Made by a program: the position numbers and the translations under genes. The notes beneath the pieces were generated by a model. The model was not told the origin of the DNA. It was given only the letters and a program-made list of their open reading frames with translations, and made no database searches. 39,307 nt of DNA from Nocardioidaceae bacterium (GTDB lineage Bacteria; Actinomycetota; Actinomycetes; Propionibacteriales; Nocardioidaceae), in contig JACCYJ010000265.1 in NCBI GenBank assembly GCA_013696555.1, forward strand, positions 1-39,307, read 5' to 3'. Shown in pieces: positions 1 to 8,319 of this stretch. Numbering within the stretch: the stretch's first letter is position 1; the number at the start of each line of letters is the position of its first letter.

Positions 1-1564
1 GCTCGGCACCGTCGACGTCCCAGCCAGTGACCGGGCGCATCAGCGCAGCCCACTCGTCGAACGGCTCCGTGAACACTCCCCGCAAGAACTTGCACAAGAT
101 CATGGAGTCCATGACCGCCGCGCGGTCCTCGGTCTCGATGGCGGCGTCCACGTGGGCCTGTCCGCCGTCGAGCCGGTCGAGATCACCGGACAGGTCGGCC
201 TCGTACGCGCCAGAGCGGTTGTGGTCGGCACCGCGTGCGTTGACGGCCAGCCCGAGCGCCATCGCGTGCATGGTGCGGGGCTCGTACCCGGGCATCTCCA
301 TGCCTTTGACGTGCGGCGCGAAGTCGGCCGAGCCGGCTCCAACCCGCTCGGCGGCGCGGCGCGACCCTTCGGCCAACAGCGGCCCGATGCCCGTGCCGGC
401 GCCGATCTCGTCGAGCGCGCGCAGCAGCGCCGCGCCGTCTCCGAACCGCAGCCACGGTGCGTCGAGAAGCCCGCGCTCCGCGCACTCCATCGCCCACGCG
501 ATCGTGCCACCGGCCGAGATGGTGTCGAGGCCGAGCTCGTCGCAGCGGGCGCTGGCGGCGAGTACGTCGTCAGGGTCCGAGACACCGCACATCGGTCCGA
601 GCGCAAACACGTTCTCGTACTCCACCCGCGCCTTCTTGCCGCCCTTTGCGGCATAGATGTGCTCACAGCCGATCGAGCAGGACGCACAGCTGTTGCGGGC
701 CACCTTGCGGAGGTCGGAGATGTCCTCGGCCGCCAGCCGTGGCGCCTGCTCGAAGGTGGCAGCGGTGAAGTTCCGGGTCGGCAGCGTTGACAACGCGTTG
801 AAGGCCAGCAGGTTGGCCAGGGTGCCGAGCTCACGGTACTTTGCGGTCGCCTTGCCAAGAGAGCGGCTGCGCAGGTCGCGGGATGCCGCGAGCACCGCAT
901 CCCGGTCGGCGGGGGCGACCTTCGTCGCCGCTCGTACGGCCACCGCCTTGAGCTTCTTGGAGCCCATGACCGCGCCCAGTCCGCCCCGGCCAGCGTGGCG
1001 GCCGTCGTGCGACACGGTGGCGTAGCGCACGCGGCGTTCCCCCGCGGTTCCGATCGCGGCGATGCGCCACCCTGCCCCGAGCCGCTTCTTCAGGGCCGCC
1101 TCGGCTTCAGCGGCCGAGTGCCCCCACACGTCGTCGGCCGGCTCGACCCGCGCACCGGCGCCGTCGACGAGCAGTATCGACGGCCGGGTGCAGGCACCGC
1201 GTACGACGATCGCGTCGTTGCCGGTGAGTTTGCCGGAGATCGCAAAGTGGCTCGACGCCAACGCGTCGGTCAGTAGTCCGGTCAACGGCGACTTGGCCAC
1301 GACGGCGAACTTCGCGCTGGTGGTGAGCGGAGTTCCGACAAGGGGGGAGAAGCAGAATGCCAGTGGCGCCTCGGGTGCCAACGGGTCGACGCCGACGGGC
1401 GCGAGCTCGGTCAACAGCCAGGCACCGAGCCCGACCCCGCCCAGATGGTCGCGCAGGACGCGGTCGGAGAGCTTGACGACGGTCGCCCGCCCGGTGCCGA
1501 CGTCGACCACCAAGGCCCGGCCGAAGTATCCACCCGGCGCATCGGTCATCGGTTCGGCGGTCAT
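1..1564 (-). CDS. Aldehyde ferredoxin oxidoreductase (AOR family), partial at left edge
   Basis: This reading frame runs unbroken from an ATG at 1564 to the left edge (about 521 codons). The family is usually about 600 residues, so roughly the last 80 residues are missing. AOR-family enzymes oxidise aldehydes (or related substrates) to acids in the cytoplasm using a bis-pterin tungsten or molybdenum centre and a 4Fe-4S cluster, passing electrons to ferredoxin. The N-terminus has the family pattern GYFGRALVVDVGTG followed by a GGxGLGAWLL-type segment. The cluster motif C-x2-C-x3-C lies at Cys293, Cys296 and Cys300; the fourth Cys would lie in the missing C-terminus. A GGAGG box 8 nt before the ATG is inside the end of the upstream MobA-MoaD gene, whose stop lies 4 nt from this start, so the two are probably translationally coupled. 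The exact substrate cannot be told from sequence. The family call is firm. Confidence 0.9.
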   Translation of the reverse strand, partial: MTAEPMTDAPGGYFGRALVVDVGTGRATVVKLSDRVLRDHLGGVGLGAWLLTELAPVGVDPLAPEAPLAFCFSPLVGTPLTTSAKFAVVAKSPLTGLLTDALASSHFAISGKLTGNDAIVVRGACTRPSILLVDGAGARVEPADDVWGHSAAEAEAALKKRLGAGWRIAAIGTAGERRVRYATVSHDGRHAGRGGLGAVMGSKKLKAVAVRAATKVAPADRDAVLAASRDLRSRSLGKATAKYRELGTLANLLAFNALSTLPTRNFTAATFEQAPRLAAEDISDLRKVARNSCASCSIGCEHIYAAKGGKKARVEYENVFALGPMCGVSDPDDVLAASARCDELGLDTISAGGTIAWAMECAERGLLDAPWLRFGDGAALLRALDEIGAGTGIGPLLAEGSRRAAERVGAGSADFAPHVKGMEMPGYEPRTMHAMALGLAVNARGADHNRSGAYEADLSGDLDRLDGGQAHVDAAIETEDRAAVMDSMILCKFLRGVFTEPFDEWAALMRPVTGWDVDGAE

Positions 1565-1568
1565 GCGC

Positions 1569-2411
1569 TCAACCTCCGGCGTCCGCGGAGACGAACGTGA
1601 CCGTGTCGCCGCTTACCAACGGCGTTGCGCCGTCACGGGTCACCTGCTCGCCGTTGACGGCGGCCACCACATGGCGGTCGAAGTCGAGATCAGCGGCTTG
1701 TGCCGCTGCTGCGATCGTCGCCGCCTGGACGGCACGGACACCTCGATGACCGTTACGCGCGAGCGTCCCGAAGCATTCGACCCGGACGACCGGGGCGGGC
1801 CGGGCAAGCGCCTGCTCGTAGTCGGCCGGCGCGTTGACGTTGATCAACGAGTCGAGCGATGGGTCTGCGGCGGCCAGCCGCCGGTCAGCGACCAGGTCGT
1901 CGTCACTCAGGCGCAGCACCCGGCACCGATCGAAAAGGAACGCCGGCTTGAGCTGTCCTGCGGCCAAGAGATCGTCGATTTCGACCGCCAGCGAGGGCCG
2001 GTAGGCGGCGGCCAGCGGCTGTCGGTGGCCGTTGGCAACGGGCAGGACCACGTCGTGGTCGTCGTCCATGGCCTCGACCACCCGCGAGACGAATGCGGTG
2101 TGCAGGAACGGCATGTCGGTGGAGCAGCAGAACGCCACGTCGGCGACGTCACGCAGCGCATGCAATCCGATCGCCAGGCCCTGCAGCGGGCCGAGACCCT
2201 CCTGGTCGTCCTCGCGGATCTCGACGTCGGGGGGCAGCTCCGGGAGCGGCTGGTCAGGCGCACGTACCACCACCACGGGACCCGCGACTCCCCTGGCCAC
2301 GACGCCGACGGTGCGCCGCAATAGGGTCGACCCATGCCAGGGCAGCCCCGCTTTGGACGTGCCCATCCGCGACGAGCGTCCGCCCGCGAGCACGACCCCT
2401 GCCGCTTGCAC
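1569..2411 (-). CDS. MobA-like nucleotidyltransferase fused to a MoaD/ThiS-type sulfur carrier
   Basis: This is a 280-residue two-domain protein. Residues 1 to about 200 are a MobA-like molybdopterin nucleotidyltransferase: the signature LAGGRSSRMG lies near residues 8-17 with a Lys just after it, and a TDMPF segment near residue 100 is the usual metal-binding position. Residues from about 203 to the end are a beta-grasp sulfur carrier of the MoaD/ThiS type (VRVECFGTLAR start) ending in Gly-Gly, the residues that are adenylated and thiocarboxylated in this family. The fusion joins an early pterin-sulfuration carrier to a late cofactor-finishing enzyme, and it sits directly upstream of an AOR gene that needs such a cofactor. 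The start is GTG at 2411; there is no Shine-Dalgarno box, but a TACCCT box 6 nt upstream suggests a leaderless message. Seen: both domains and the GG end. Inferred: dedicated service to the AOR enzyme. Confidence 0.85.
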   Translation of the reverse strand: MQAAGVVLAGGRSSRMGTSKAGLPWHGSTLLRRTVGVVARGVAGPVVVVRAPDQPLPELPPDVEIREDDQEGLGPLQGLAIGLHALRDVADVAFCCSTDMPFLHTAFVSRVVEAMDDDHDVVLPVANGHRQPLAAAYRPSLAVEIDDLLAAGQLKPAFLFDRCRVLRLSDDDLVADRRLAAADPSLDSLINVNAPADYEQALARPAPVVRVECFGTLARNGHRGVRAVQAATIAAAAQAADLDFDRHVVAAVNGEQVTRDGATPLVSGDTVTFVSADAGG

Positions 2412-2417
2412 ATTGCG

Positions 2418-2423
2418 AGGGTA
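2418..2423 (-). promoter_or_regulatory. Likely -10 box of the MobA-MoaD/AOR operon
   Basis: TACCCT on the minus strand lies 6 nt before the GTG start, the spacing expected when transcription begins at the start codon itself. No ribosome binding site is present. Confidence 0.45.
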
Positions 2424-2566
2424 GCCCGATCATCAACCGGGCGAGGCGCGTCCGTTGTGCCGGGCGACGAACCCCGCAGCGCCAGTCATCGAGCTGGGCG
2501 TCGAGAAGCTCGGGGCCTCCCGCGTCTGATACGTCACCAGCGAGACTCCGAAGGTCAGCCGACCGC

Positions 2567-3209
2567 TCACAGATCGACGGACTCGCCGCTGTCCAAGTGT
2601 GTTCGAACCGGCTGACGTAGCGCTGCGACACCCGGTCGACGTGCCCCTCCACCAGGCCGATGCCGCGCTGGTTGAGCAGCCCGTCGTGGATCTGGAGCAC
2701 CCGCGGTGCACGGACGCTGATCAGAAAGTCGAGGACTTCACCGATCTTGGACCACGGTGCATGGATCGGCAGCAGCAGCATCTCTATGCCGGCTTCCGGC
2801 ACGATGAACGAGTCGCCGGGGTGGTACACCGAGTCGGCAATCAGATAACCGAGGTTCGGTACCACCTGGACGTCGGCGTGGATCAACGCGTGCTGACCGC
2901 CGAAGGCCGCACCCCGAGACCAGCGGCGTCGAACGACTCACCCGGCTCGACGGCTGTGACCCGGTCACCGAGGCCGTCCAGCTGGCGGCGTACGGACTCC
3001 GGACACCAGATCCGCAGCTCCGTGCGCTGGAGCGCGGTCTCCGTCAGGGCATCGACGTCGATGTGGTCGGGGTGCTCGTGCGTGATCAGCACCGCGTCGG
3101 CGCCGTCCAAGGCAGTGTCGGTCTCGCTGAACATGCCAGGGTCGATCACCAACGCATGCCCGTCGTGGTCCAGGCGTACGCAGGAGTGGGTGTACTTGGT
3201 GAGCCGCAC
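2567..3209 (-). pseudogene. Metallo-beta-lactamase-fold hydrolase, broken by two frameshifts
   Basis: The GTG-initiated N-terminal piece (about 100 codons from 3209) carries the metal motif HEHPDHID and the family start RLTKYTHSCVR. It runs off frame near 2911, where adding one base (CGG-CCTTC to CGG-GCC-TTC) restores a continuous FGGQHALIHAD sequence. The second piece carries the normal core (NLGYLIADSVYHPGDSF, then LPIHAPW). A second one-base deletion near 2597 puts the true ending, LDSGESVDL and stop at 2567, out of frame. UlaG/YtnP-like hydrolases of this kind are cytoplasmic and of mixed function, so the ancestral substrate is unknown. A leaderless-type -10 box is intact in front of the start. 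Two independent indels favour real decay, but sequencing error in this stretch cannot be excluded from the sequence alone. Confidence 0.8.
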
Positions 3210-3215
3210 GCTCCG

Positions 3216-3221
3216 ACACTA
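3216..3221 (-). promoter_or_regulatory. Likely -10 box of the frameshifted hydrolase gene
   Basis: TAGTGT on the minus strand sits 6 nt before the GTG at 3209, the same geometry as other leaderless starts in this window. Confidence 0.4.
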
Positions 3222-3268
3222 CGCCGCGCAGACTCGCCATCCGTTCGTACGAGTGTTCGACTTAGCGG

Positions 3269-3500
3269 ATGCGGTGGGACCGGCAGGTGCTGACGGCCGC
3301 CGGATGCCGACGCGCTGCCGGGCCTCGGCCGAGTGGCCGGCCCGTGGCGCACCGTGCGGACGCCGGAGTTCGCCGGAACCACCTTCCACGAGGTGGCGGC
3401 GAAGACGGCGCTCAACGCGCTGCCGGCGGCGGCGGCGACGCCGTTCCGCTGGACCGGTGACGGTGAGTTCCCACAGATTCCCGGCTACTCGCCAAGCTGA
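3269..3500 (+). pseudogene. 5' fragment of an Rv2578c-like radical SAM gene
   Basis: An ATG at 3269 begins MRWDRQVLTA. After a frame change near 3300 the other frame reads DADALPGLGRVAGPWRTV, then TPEFAGTTFHEVAAKTALN and PFRW, ending at a TGA at 3498. This matches what I recall of the start of actinobacterial Rv2578c-like radical SAM proteins (MRWxxQAV, then TP-F-G-TFHEV-xKSALN-VP). In those proteins the next segment is NPYRGCSHAC, which brings the iron-sulfur cysteines. Here that segment and the whole catalytic domain are absent. The fragment is therefore a remnant with one frameshift and a large 3' deletion. The stretch from 3500 to 3666 holds no frame I can assign. Family recognition is from memory of the motif and not from a search. 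Confidence 0.55.
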
Positions 3501-3666
3501 GGGCCGACAACCGGGTGCAGATCGCGATCTTGGTCCACGACCTACCTGCTCTGAGCGCTGCCAGCGTTCGGCCGCCCAGCCCGCCTCACTCTCCAGTGGC
3601 GCAGGATTGCGGTTCGTCGGCGCCCGGACCCGCGGACTTGCGCCACTCGGTGGAAACCCGAGCGGA

Positions 3667-3942
3667 TCAGCGCACCTCGAAGCCGGACTCACCGTCGACG
3701 GGGGCCTCGTCGTCGACGTCGACCGCGTTGACCTCCGCCGCCGACGGCCCCCGGCGAGCCCAGCGTACGAATCCGGCCACCGCGTCGGAATCACCCTGTA
3801 CGGCGACCTCGACAGTGCCGTCTTCGCGGTTGCGGACCCATCCGGTGAGGCCACGCTGCTCCGCCTCCCGCTGCGAGCCGTCGCGGAAGAACACCCCCTG
3901 CACCTGCCCGTGCACCACGATCCGTCGGCGTACCTGCGCCAC
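3667..3942 (-). CDS. acyP: Acylphosphatase
   Basis: Acylphosphatases hydrolyse the carboxyl-phosphate bond of small acyl phosphates in the cytoplasm. This 91-residue protein has the full family length and the two signature stretches: GQVQGVFFRD near residues 11-20, with the phosphate-binding loop and catalytic Arg, and GLTGWVRNREDGTVEV near residues 30-45, with the catalytic Asn. The start is taken as GTG at 3942 because a GGAGG box lies 8 nt upstream; an in-frame GTG at 3951 and an upstream ATG would leave no ribosome binding site and add residues outside the fold. It is divergent from the helicase gene, about 100 bp away. The call is firm. Confidence 0.92.
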   Translation of the reverse strand: MAQVRRRIVVHGQVQGVFFRDGSQREAEQRGLTGWVRNREDGTVEVAVQGDSDAVAGFVRWARRGPSAAEVNAVDVDDEAPVDGESGFEVR

Positions 3943-4024
3943 GCCCGTCACCTCCGACTCCGCTCGGCCAGCGATGCTGCAGACCTGTCGCCATAGCAGC
4001 ACGATTGCATCATCTCTCGTCGCC

Positions 4025-4030
4025 TACGCT
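4025..4030 (+). promoter_or_regulatory. Likely -10 box of the hrpA gene
   Basis: TACGCT lies 10 nt before the ATG at 4041, with no ribosome binding site between, so the message probably has almost no leader. Confidence 0.45.
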
Positions 4031-4040
4031 GGCCGGCGCG

Positions 4041-7000
4041 ATGTCTGACCACCCCCCGCCGGCACCAGCCAACTTGCGCGACCGGCTGTCCACCGTGTCC
4101 CTTCGGGACGAGGTGCGACTGGGTCGCCGACTCGATGGCGCCGCGAGGCTCCGTGACGAGTCGCGTCGTCGCAAAGTGCTCGGCGACATCGAGATCGGCA
4201 TCGCGCACGCCGAGTCGGCACTGAAGTCCCGCCGCGCCGTACTCCCCCACATCAGCTATCCCACCGAGCTGCCCATCAGCGGGCGGCGCGACGACATCGC
4301 GGCGGCGCTCCGGGACCACCAGGTGGTCGTGATCGCCGGCGAGACCGGCTCCGGCAAGACGACTCAGATCCCGAAGATCTGCCTCGAGCTCGGCCGCGGA
4401 GTCCGGGCCATGATCGGCCACACCCAACCGCGCCGGTTGGCCGCGCGCACGGTTGCCGAGCGGATTGCCGAAGAGCTCGGCGGCGACGTCGGGGACGTGA
4501 TCGGCTATCAGGTGCGGTTCACCGATCAGGTCAGCAACCGCACGCTGGTCAAGGTCATGACTGACGGCATTCTGCTCAACGAGATGCAGCGTGACCGGAT
4601 GCTGCACGCGTACGACACGATCGTGATCGACGAGGCGCACGAGCGCAGCCTCAACATCGATTTCATCCTCGGCTACCTCCACCGGCTGCTGCCCCGGCGA
4701 CCTGACCTCAAGGTCGTCATCACCTCGGCCACCATCGACCCGCAGCGCTTCGCCGACCACTTCAGCGGTGCTCCCATCATCGAGGTGTCCGGGCGCACAT
4801 ATCCGGTAGAGACCCGTTATCGGCCGGTCGTCGACCCGGAGCAGCCGGAACGCGATCAGGTGCAGGCGGTGTGCGACGCGGTCGGGGAGCTGATCGCCGA
4901 GGGCCCGGGCGACATCCTGGCCTTCTGCTCCGGCGAGCGGGAGATTCGCGACACCGCCGATGCCCTGACGCAACAGGCATGGCGTGACACCGACATCCTG
5001 CCGCTGTACGCCCGATTGTCGGCTGCCGAGCAGCACCGCATCTTCCAACCACACACGCGGCGCCGGATCGTGCTGGCGACAAACGTCGCCGAGACGTCGC
5101 TGACCGTCCCCGGCATTCGGTACGTCATCGACCCGGGAACGGCTCGGATCTCGCGGTACAGCAAGCGGCTCAAGGTGCAGCGGCTGCCGATCGAGGCGAT
5201 CTCGCAGGCCTCGGCCGACCAGCGGAAGGGCCGCTGCGGTCGCACCGCGGATGGCATCTGCATCCGGCTGTACACCGAGGAGGACTTCACCTCGCGGCCG
5301 GCGTTCACCGACCCGGAGATCCTGCGGACCAGCCTCGCCTCGGTCATCCTCCAGATGATCGCCCTCGACCTCGGCGCGGTCGAGGCGTTTCCGTTCCTCG
5401 ACCCCCCCGACCGGCGCAGCATCCGCGACGGGATCGACCTGCTCGTGGAGCTCGGCGCGATCGAGGCCGGGGCGCGGGGTCAGCAGCGACTGACCGCCAT
5501 CGGTCGCACGTTGGCACAGCTGCCACTCGACCCGCGGCTTGCCCGGATGGTGCTCGAGGCCGACCGCCTCGGCTGTCTGCGCGACGTCCTCATCATCGTC
5601 GCTGCGCTGTCGATCCAGGATCCGCGCGAGCGACCTGCGGACCACCAGCAGGCGGCCGACGCGAAGCACGCCCGATTCGCGGACGCCACTTCGGACTTCG
5701 CGGCGTACCTGAACCTCTGGCGCTACCTGCGGGAACGGCGCAAGGAGCTCTCTTCGAACCAGTTCCGGCGCATGTGTCGGGAGGAGTTCCTCCACTACCT
5801 CCGAGTCCGCGAGTGGCAGGACGTCCATGTGCAGCTGCGCTCGGCGGCAACCGAGCTAGGCATGGCGCTCGGCGATGCCGTCGCCGCACCGGAGGCGGTG
5901 TCCCGGTCATTGCTGGCCGGACTGCTGTCCCAGGTCGGGCTGCGCGACGACGACGGGCGTGACTACCTCGGCGCCCGTGGCGCCCGGTTCGCCATCTGGC
6001 CCGGCTCGGCGCTGGCGCGCAAGCCACCACCATGGGTGATGGCCGCCGAGCTGGTCGAGACCAGGCGGCTCTGGGCTCGCGACGCCGCCCGCACTGACCC
6101 CGCGTGGATCGAGGCGGCCGCCGGGCACCTGGTCAAACGCACGTACGCCGAACCGCACTGGGAGAAGCACCACGGCGAGGTCGTCGCGCTCGAGCGGGTC
6201 ACGCTGTACGGCATCCCACTCGTCGCCGGACGAAGGGTCTCGTACGGTCGGATCGACCCGGCCACCTCGCGCGAGCTGTTCATCCGGCACGCCCTGGTCG
6301 ACGGCGACTGGGACACGCGGCACGCATTCTTTGCGGCGAACCGCGCGCTGATCGCCGAGGTCGAGTCGCTCGAAGAGCGGGTCCGGCGCCGTGACATTCG
6401 GGTCGACGACGAGACGCTGTATACCTTCTACGACGAGCGGGTCGGCGCCGAGGTGGTGTCCGGGCGCCACTTCGACACCTGGTGGAAACAGACCCGACGC
6501 CAGCACCCGGACCTGCTGGACTTCGAGACGTCGTTGCTCGTACGAGACGGTGTCGACGAAGTGGATCCGGCTGAGTACCCGATGGAGTGGCACTCCGAAG
6601 ATCTGACGTTGCCGGTGCGCTACGCCTTCGACCCGGGTGCGCCCGACGACGGCGTCACCGTCGACGTACCGCTGGACCAGCTCAACCGACTCGACCCGAA
6701 CGACTTCCTGTGGCAGGTGCCGGGAAACCGTGAGGAGCTGCTCACCGCCCTGATCAAGTCGCTGCCGAAGGAATGGCGGCGGCAGCTCGTGCCGGCACCC
6801 GACCACGCGCGCGCCCTGCTCGAGCGGCTGACCCCTGGTGACCGGCCGCTGGTCGATGCGGTCGCCGACGAGCTGCGCCGGATGACTGGCGTGGTCGTGC
6901 CCCCGGATGCGTTCGACCTCGATCGGGTTCCGGGGCACCTGCGAGTGACCTTCAGGGTGGTCGAGAACGGCCAGGCTCTGGCCACCGACAAGGATCTCCA

Positions 7001-7925
7001 CCAGCTGCGCGGTCGGTTGCGAGGCAGGCTGCGCGCGGCGCTGACCGAAGCAGCGACGCGGATCGAGCGGACCGGCATGACATCCTGGGACCTTGCGGAG
7101 CTGCCGCGTGTCGTCGAGCAGATCGGTGGCCGCGTCCGCGGGTATCCGGCGTTGGTCGACGAGGTTGCGAGCGTCGGCGTCCGGGTGTTCGAGGACGAGC
7201 CAGCTCAGGCCGCCGCCATGCGCGCCGGCACCCGGCGACTGCTGCTGCTCAGCCTGTCCTCCCCACTGCCCGCGGTGGTGCGACAGCTCGACAACCGCAC
7301 GAAGCTGGCCCTTGCGGCCAGCGCGTATCCCTCCGTCCTGGCGCTGCTCGAGGACTGCTGGGCTGCCGCAGCCGACGCCGGGATAGCCGAGCGGGGCGTG
7401 GCCTGGACAGCTGCCGAGTTCGCGGCGCTGCGCGAGCGGGTACGCAGTGACGTGGCCGACGTGACGCTCGGCCTCGTGCGAATTGTGGCCGAGGTGCTCG
7501 AGCTGGCCGCCTCAGTCGGCCAGCGCCTCGATGCGATGGTCGGCCCGGAAATTGTGATCGACGACATGCGTACGCAACTGGCTGGCCTGATCCACGACGG
7601 CTTCGTGCTCGAGACCGGCCGCGACCAGCTGCGGCACCTCCCGCGCTACCTGCAGGCAATGCTGCGCCGGCTCGACCGGATGGGCGACGACCCGGTACGC
7701 GACGCAGCGTCGACCGTCGTCGTGCACGACCAGGAGGATGCGTACGACCGACTCGTCGAGCAGCTGCCCGAGGCCCGCCGCACAGACCGTGACGTGTGTG
7801 CGATCCGCTGGTCGATCGAGGAGCTCCGGGTCAGCCTGTTCGCACAGACACTCGGTACCGCGTACCCGGTCTCGATCAAACGGATTCGGCGGATGATGGC
7901 TGCAGTATCTAGTCTCGGCGCATGA
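4041..7925 (+). CDS. hrpA: ATP-dependent RNA helicase HrpA (DEAH box)
   Basis: This 1294-residue protein has the usual length and layout of bacterial HrpA. HrpA-family proteins unwind RNA with ATP in the cytoplasm and have been linked to mRNA processing and ribosome rescue. Seen: Walker A GETGSGKTTQ near residue 100, the DEAH box in IDEAHERSLN near residue 198, the SAT motif near residue 229, and the motif VI arginine fingers in QRKGRCGR near residue 395. Winged-helix and ratchet-like regions should follow, then the long C-terminal DUF3418-type region typical of HrpA. The ATG at 4041 is preferred over one at 4005 because a TACGCT box lies 10 nt upstream of it and homologues usually start near this point. 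Long antisense open frames opposite this gene are GC-driven shadows. The next gene starts within its stop codon. Confidence 0.93.
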   Translation: MSDHPPPAPANLRDRLSTVSLRDEVRLGRRLDGAARLRDESRRRKVLGDIEIGIAHAESALKSRRAVLPHISYPTELPISGRRDDIAAALRDHQVVVIAGETGSGKTTQIPKICLELGRGVRAMIGHTQPRRLAARTVAERIAEELGGDVGDVIGYQVRFTDQVSNRTLVKVMTDGILLNEMQRDRMLHAYDTIVIDEAHERSLNIDFILGYLHRLLPRRPDLKVVITSATIDPQRFADHFSGAPIIEVSGRTYPVETRYRPVVDPEQPERDQVQAVCDAVGELIAEGPGDILAFCSGEREIRDTADALTQQAWRDTDILPLYARLSAAEQHRIFQPHTRRRIVLATNVAETSLTVPGIRYVIDPGTARISRYSKRLKVQRLPIEAISQASADQRKGRCGRTADGICIRLYTEEDFTSRPAFTDPEILRTSLASVILQMIALDLGAVEAFPFLDPPDRRSIRDGIDLLVELGAIEAGARGQQRLTAIGRTLAQLPLDPRLARMVLEADRLGCLRDVLIIVAALSIQDPRERPADHQQAADAKHARFADATSDFAAYLNLWRYLRERRKELSSNQFRRMCREEFLHYLRVREWQDVHVQLRSAATELGMALGDAVAAPEAVSRSLLAGLLSQVGLRDDDGRDYLGARGARFAIWPGSALARKPPPWVMAAELVETRRLWARDAARTDPAWIEAAAGHLVKRTYAEPHWEKHHGEVVALERVTLYGIPLVAGRRVSYGRIDPATSRELFIRHALVDGDWDTRHAFFAANRALIAEVESLEERVRRRDIRVDDETLYTFYDERVGAEVVSGRHFDTWWKQTRRQHPDLLDFETSLLVRDGVDEVDPAEYPMEWHSEDLTLPVRYAFDPGAPDDGVTVDVPLDQLNRLDPNDFLWQVPGNREELLTALIKSLPKEWRRQLVPAPDHARALLERLTPGDRPLVDAVADELRRMTGVVVPPDAFDLDRVPGHLRVTFRVVENGQALATDKDLHQLRGRLRGRLRAALTEAATRIERTGMTSWDLAELPRVVEQIGGRVRGYPALVDEVASVGVRVFEDEPAQAAAMRAGTRRLLLLSLSSPLPAVVRQLDNRTKLALAASAYPSVLALLEDCWAAAADAGIAERGVAWTAAEFAALRERVRSDVADVTLGLVRIVAEVLELAASVGQRLDAMVGPEIVIDDMRTQLAGLIHDGFVLETGRDQLRHLPRYLQAMLRRLDRMGDDPVRDAASTVVVHDQEDAYDRLVEQLPEARRTDRDVCAIRWSIEELRVSLFAQTLGTAYPVSIKRIRRMMAAVSSLGA
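7910..7915 (+). promoter_or_regulatory. Likely -10 box of the VOC gene, inside hrpA
   Basis: TAGTCT in the last codons of hrpA lies 6 nt before the ATG at 7922, so the small downstream gene may have its own leaderless transcript besides read-through. Confidence 0.4.
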
Positions 7926-8308
7926 TCACCTCGATCCACGCGCTCATTTACTCCGACGACGCTCAAGCGACTCGGGCGTTCCTGCGCGACGTGCTCCGGT
8001 GGCCGTCTGTGCAGGACTCGGATTCGGTGCCGGACTGGCCGATCTTCTGCAGCGGACCCAGCGAGGTCGGCGTGCACCCCACGTCGAGCACCTGGCAAGG
8101 CGAGGTGTACACGCATCCGCGCCATCACGAGCTCTCATTGATGTGTGACGACATCGAAGCAACTGTCGGACAACTGCGGTCGCGCGGTGCCGCGTTCAGC
8201 GGGGAAGTCGAAGACATGGGCTTCGGTCTGGCCATTTCAATGCGGTTGCCGGGCGCCGACGACGTCCTGCTGTACCAGCCCAAGCACCCGACCGCCTACG
8301 GCTTGTAG
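7922..8308 (+). CDS. VOC-superfamily (glyoxalase/dioxygenase-like) protein
   Basis: This 128-residue protein has the start expected of the vicinal oxygen chelate fold (a beta strand with THxLIYSDD-like wording, then ATRAFLRDVLRWP). The second half carries HHELSLMCDDIEATVGQLRSRG, a typical second beta-alpha repeat. Members bind a metal and act as glyoxalases, dioxygenases or antibiotic-binding proteins; the specific role is not readable here. The ATG overlaps the hrpA stop codon by 4 nt (ATGA), and there is a possible separate promoter. DUF2252 follows 11 nt later in the same direction. The fold is fairly sure, the function is unknown. Confidence 0.82.
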   Translation: MITSIHALIYSDDAQATRAFLRDVLRWPSVQDSDSVPDWPIFCSGPSEVGVHPTSSTWQGEVYTHPRHHELSLMCDDIEATVGQLRSRGAAFSGEVEDMGFGLAISMRLPGADDVLLYQPKHPTAYGL

Positions 8309-8319
8309 GAACGACCACC

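Noticed and set aside
2590-2620. GTTCGAACC-like sequence resembling a tRNA T-arm
   Set aside because: No acceptor or anticodon arms at the right spacing; the sequence is inside the broken metallo-hydrolase.
2597-2911. Programmed ribosomal frameshifting in the metallo-hydrolase
   Set aside because: Two shifts would be needed, neither at a recognisable slippery site, in a family that is normally a single frame.
3948-5828. Long minus-strand open frame opposite hrpA
   Set aside because: It lies wholly antisense to a gene with all helicase motifs, has no recognisable domain, and reflects the lack of stop codons in GC-rich DNA.
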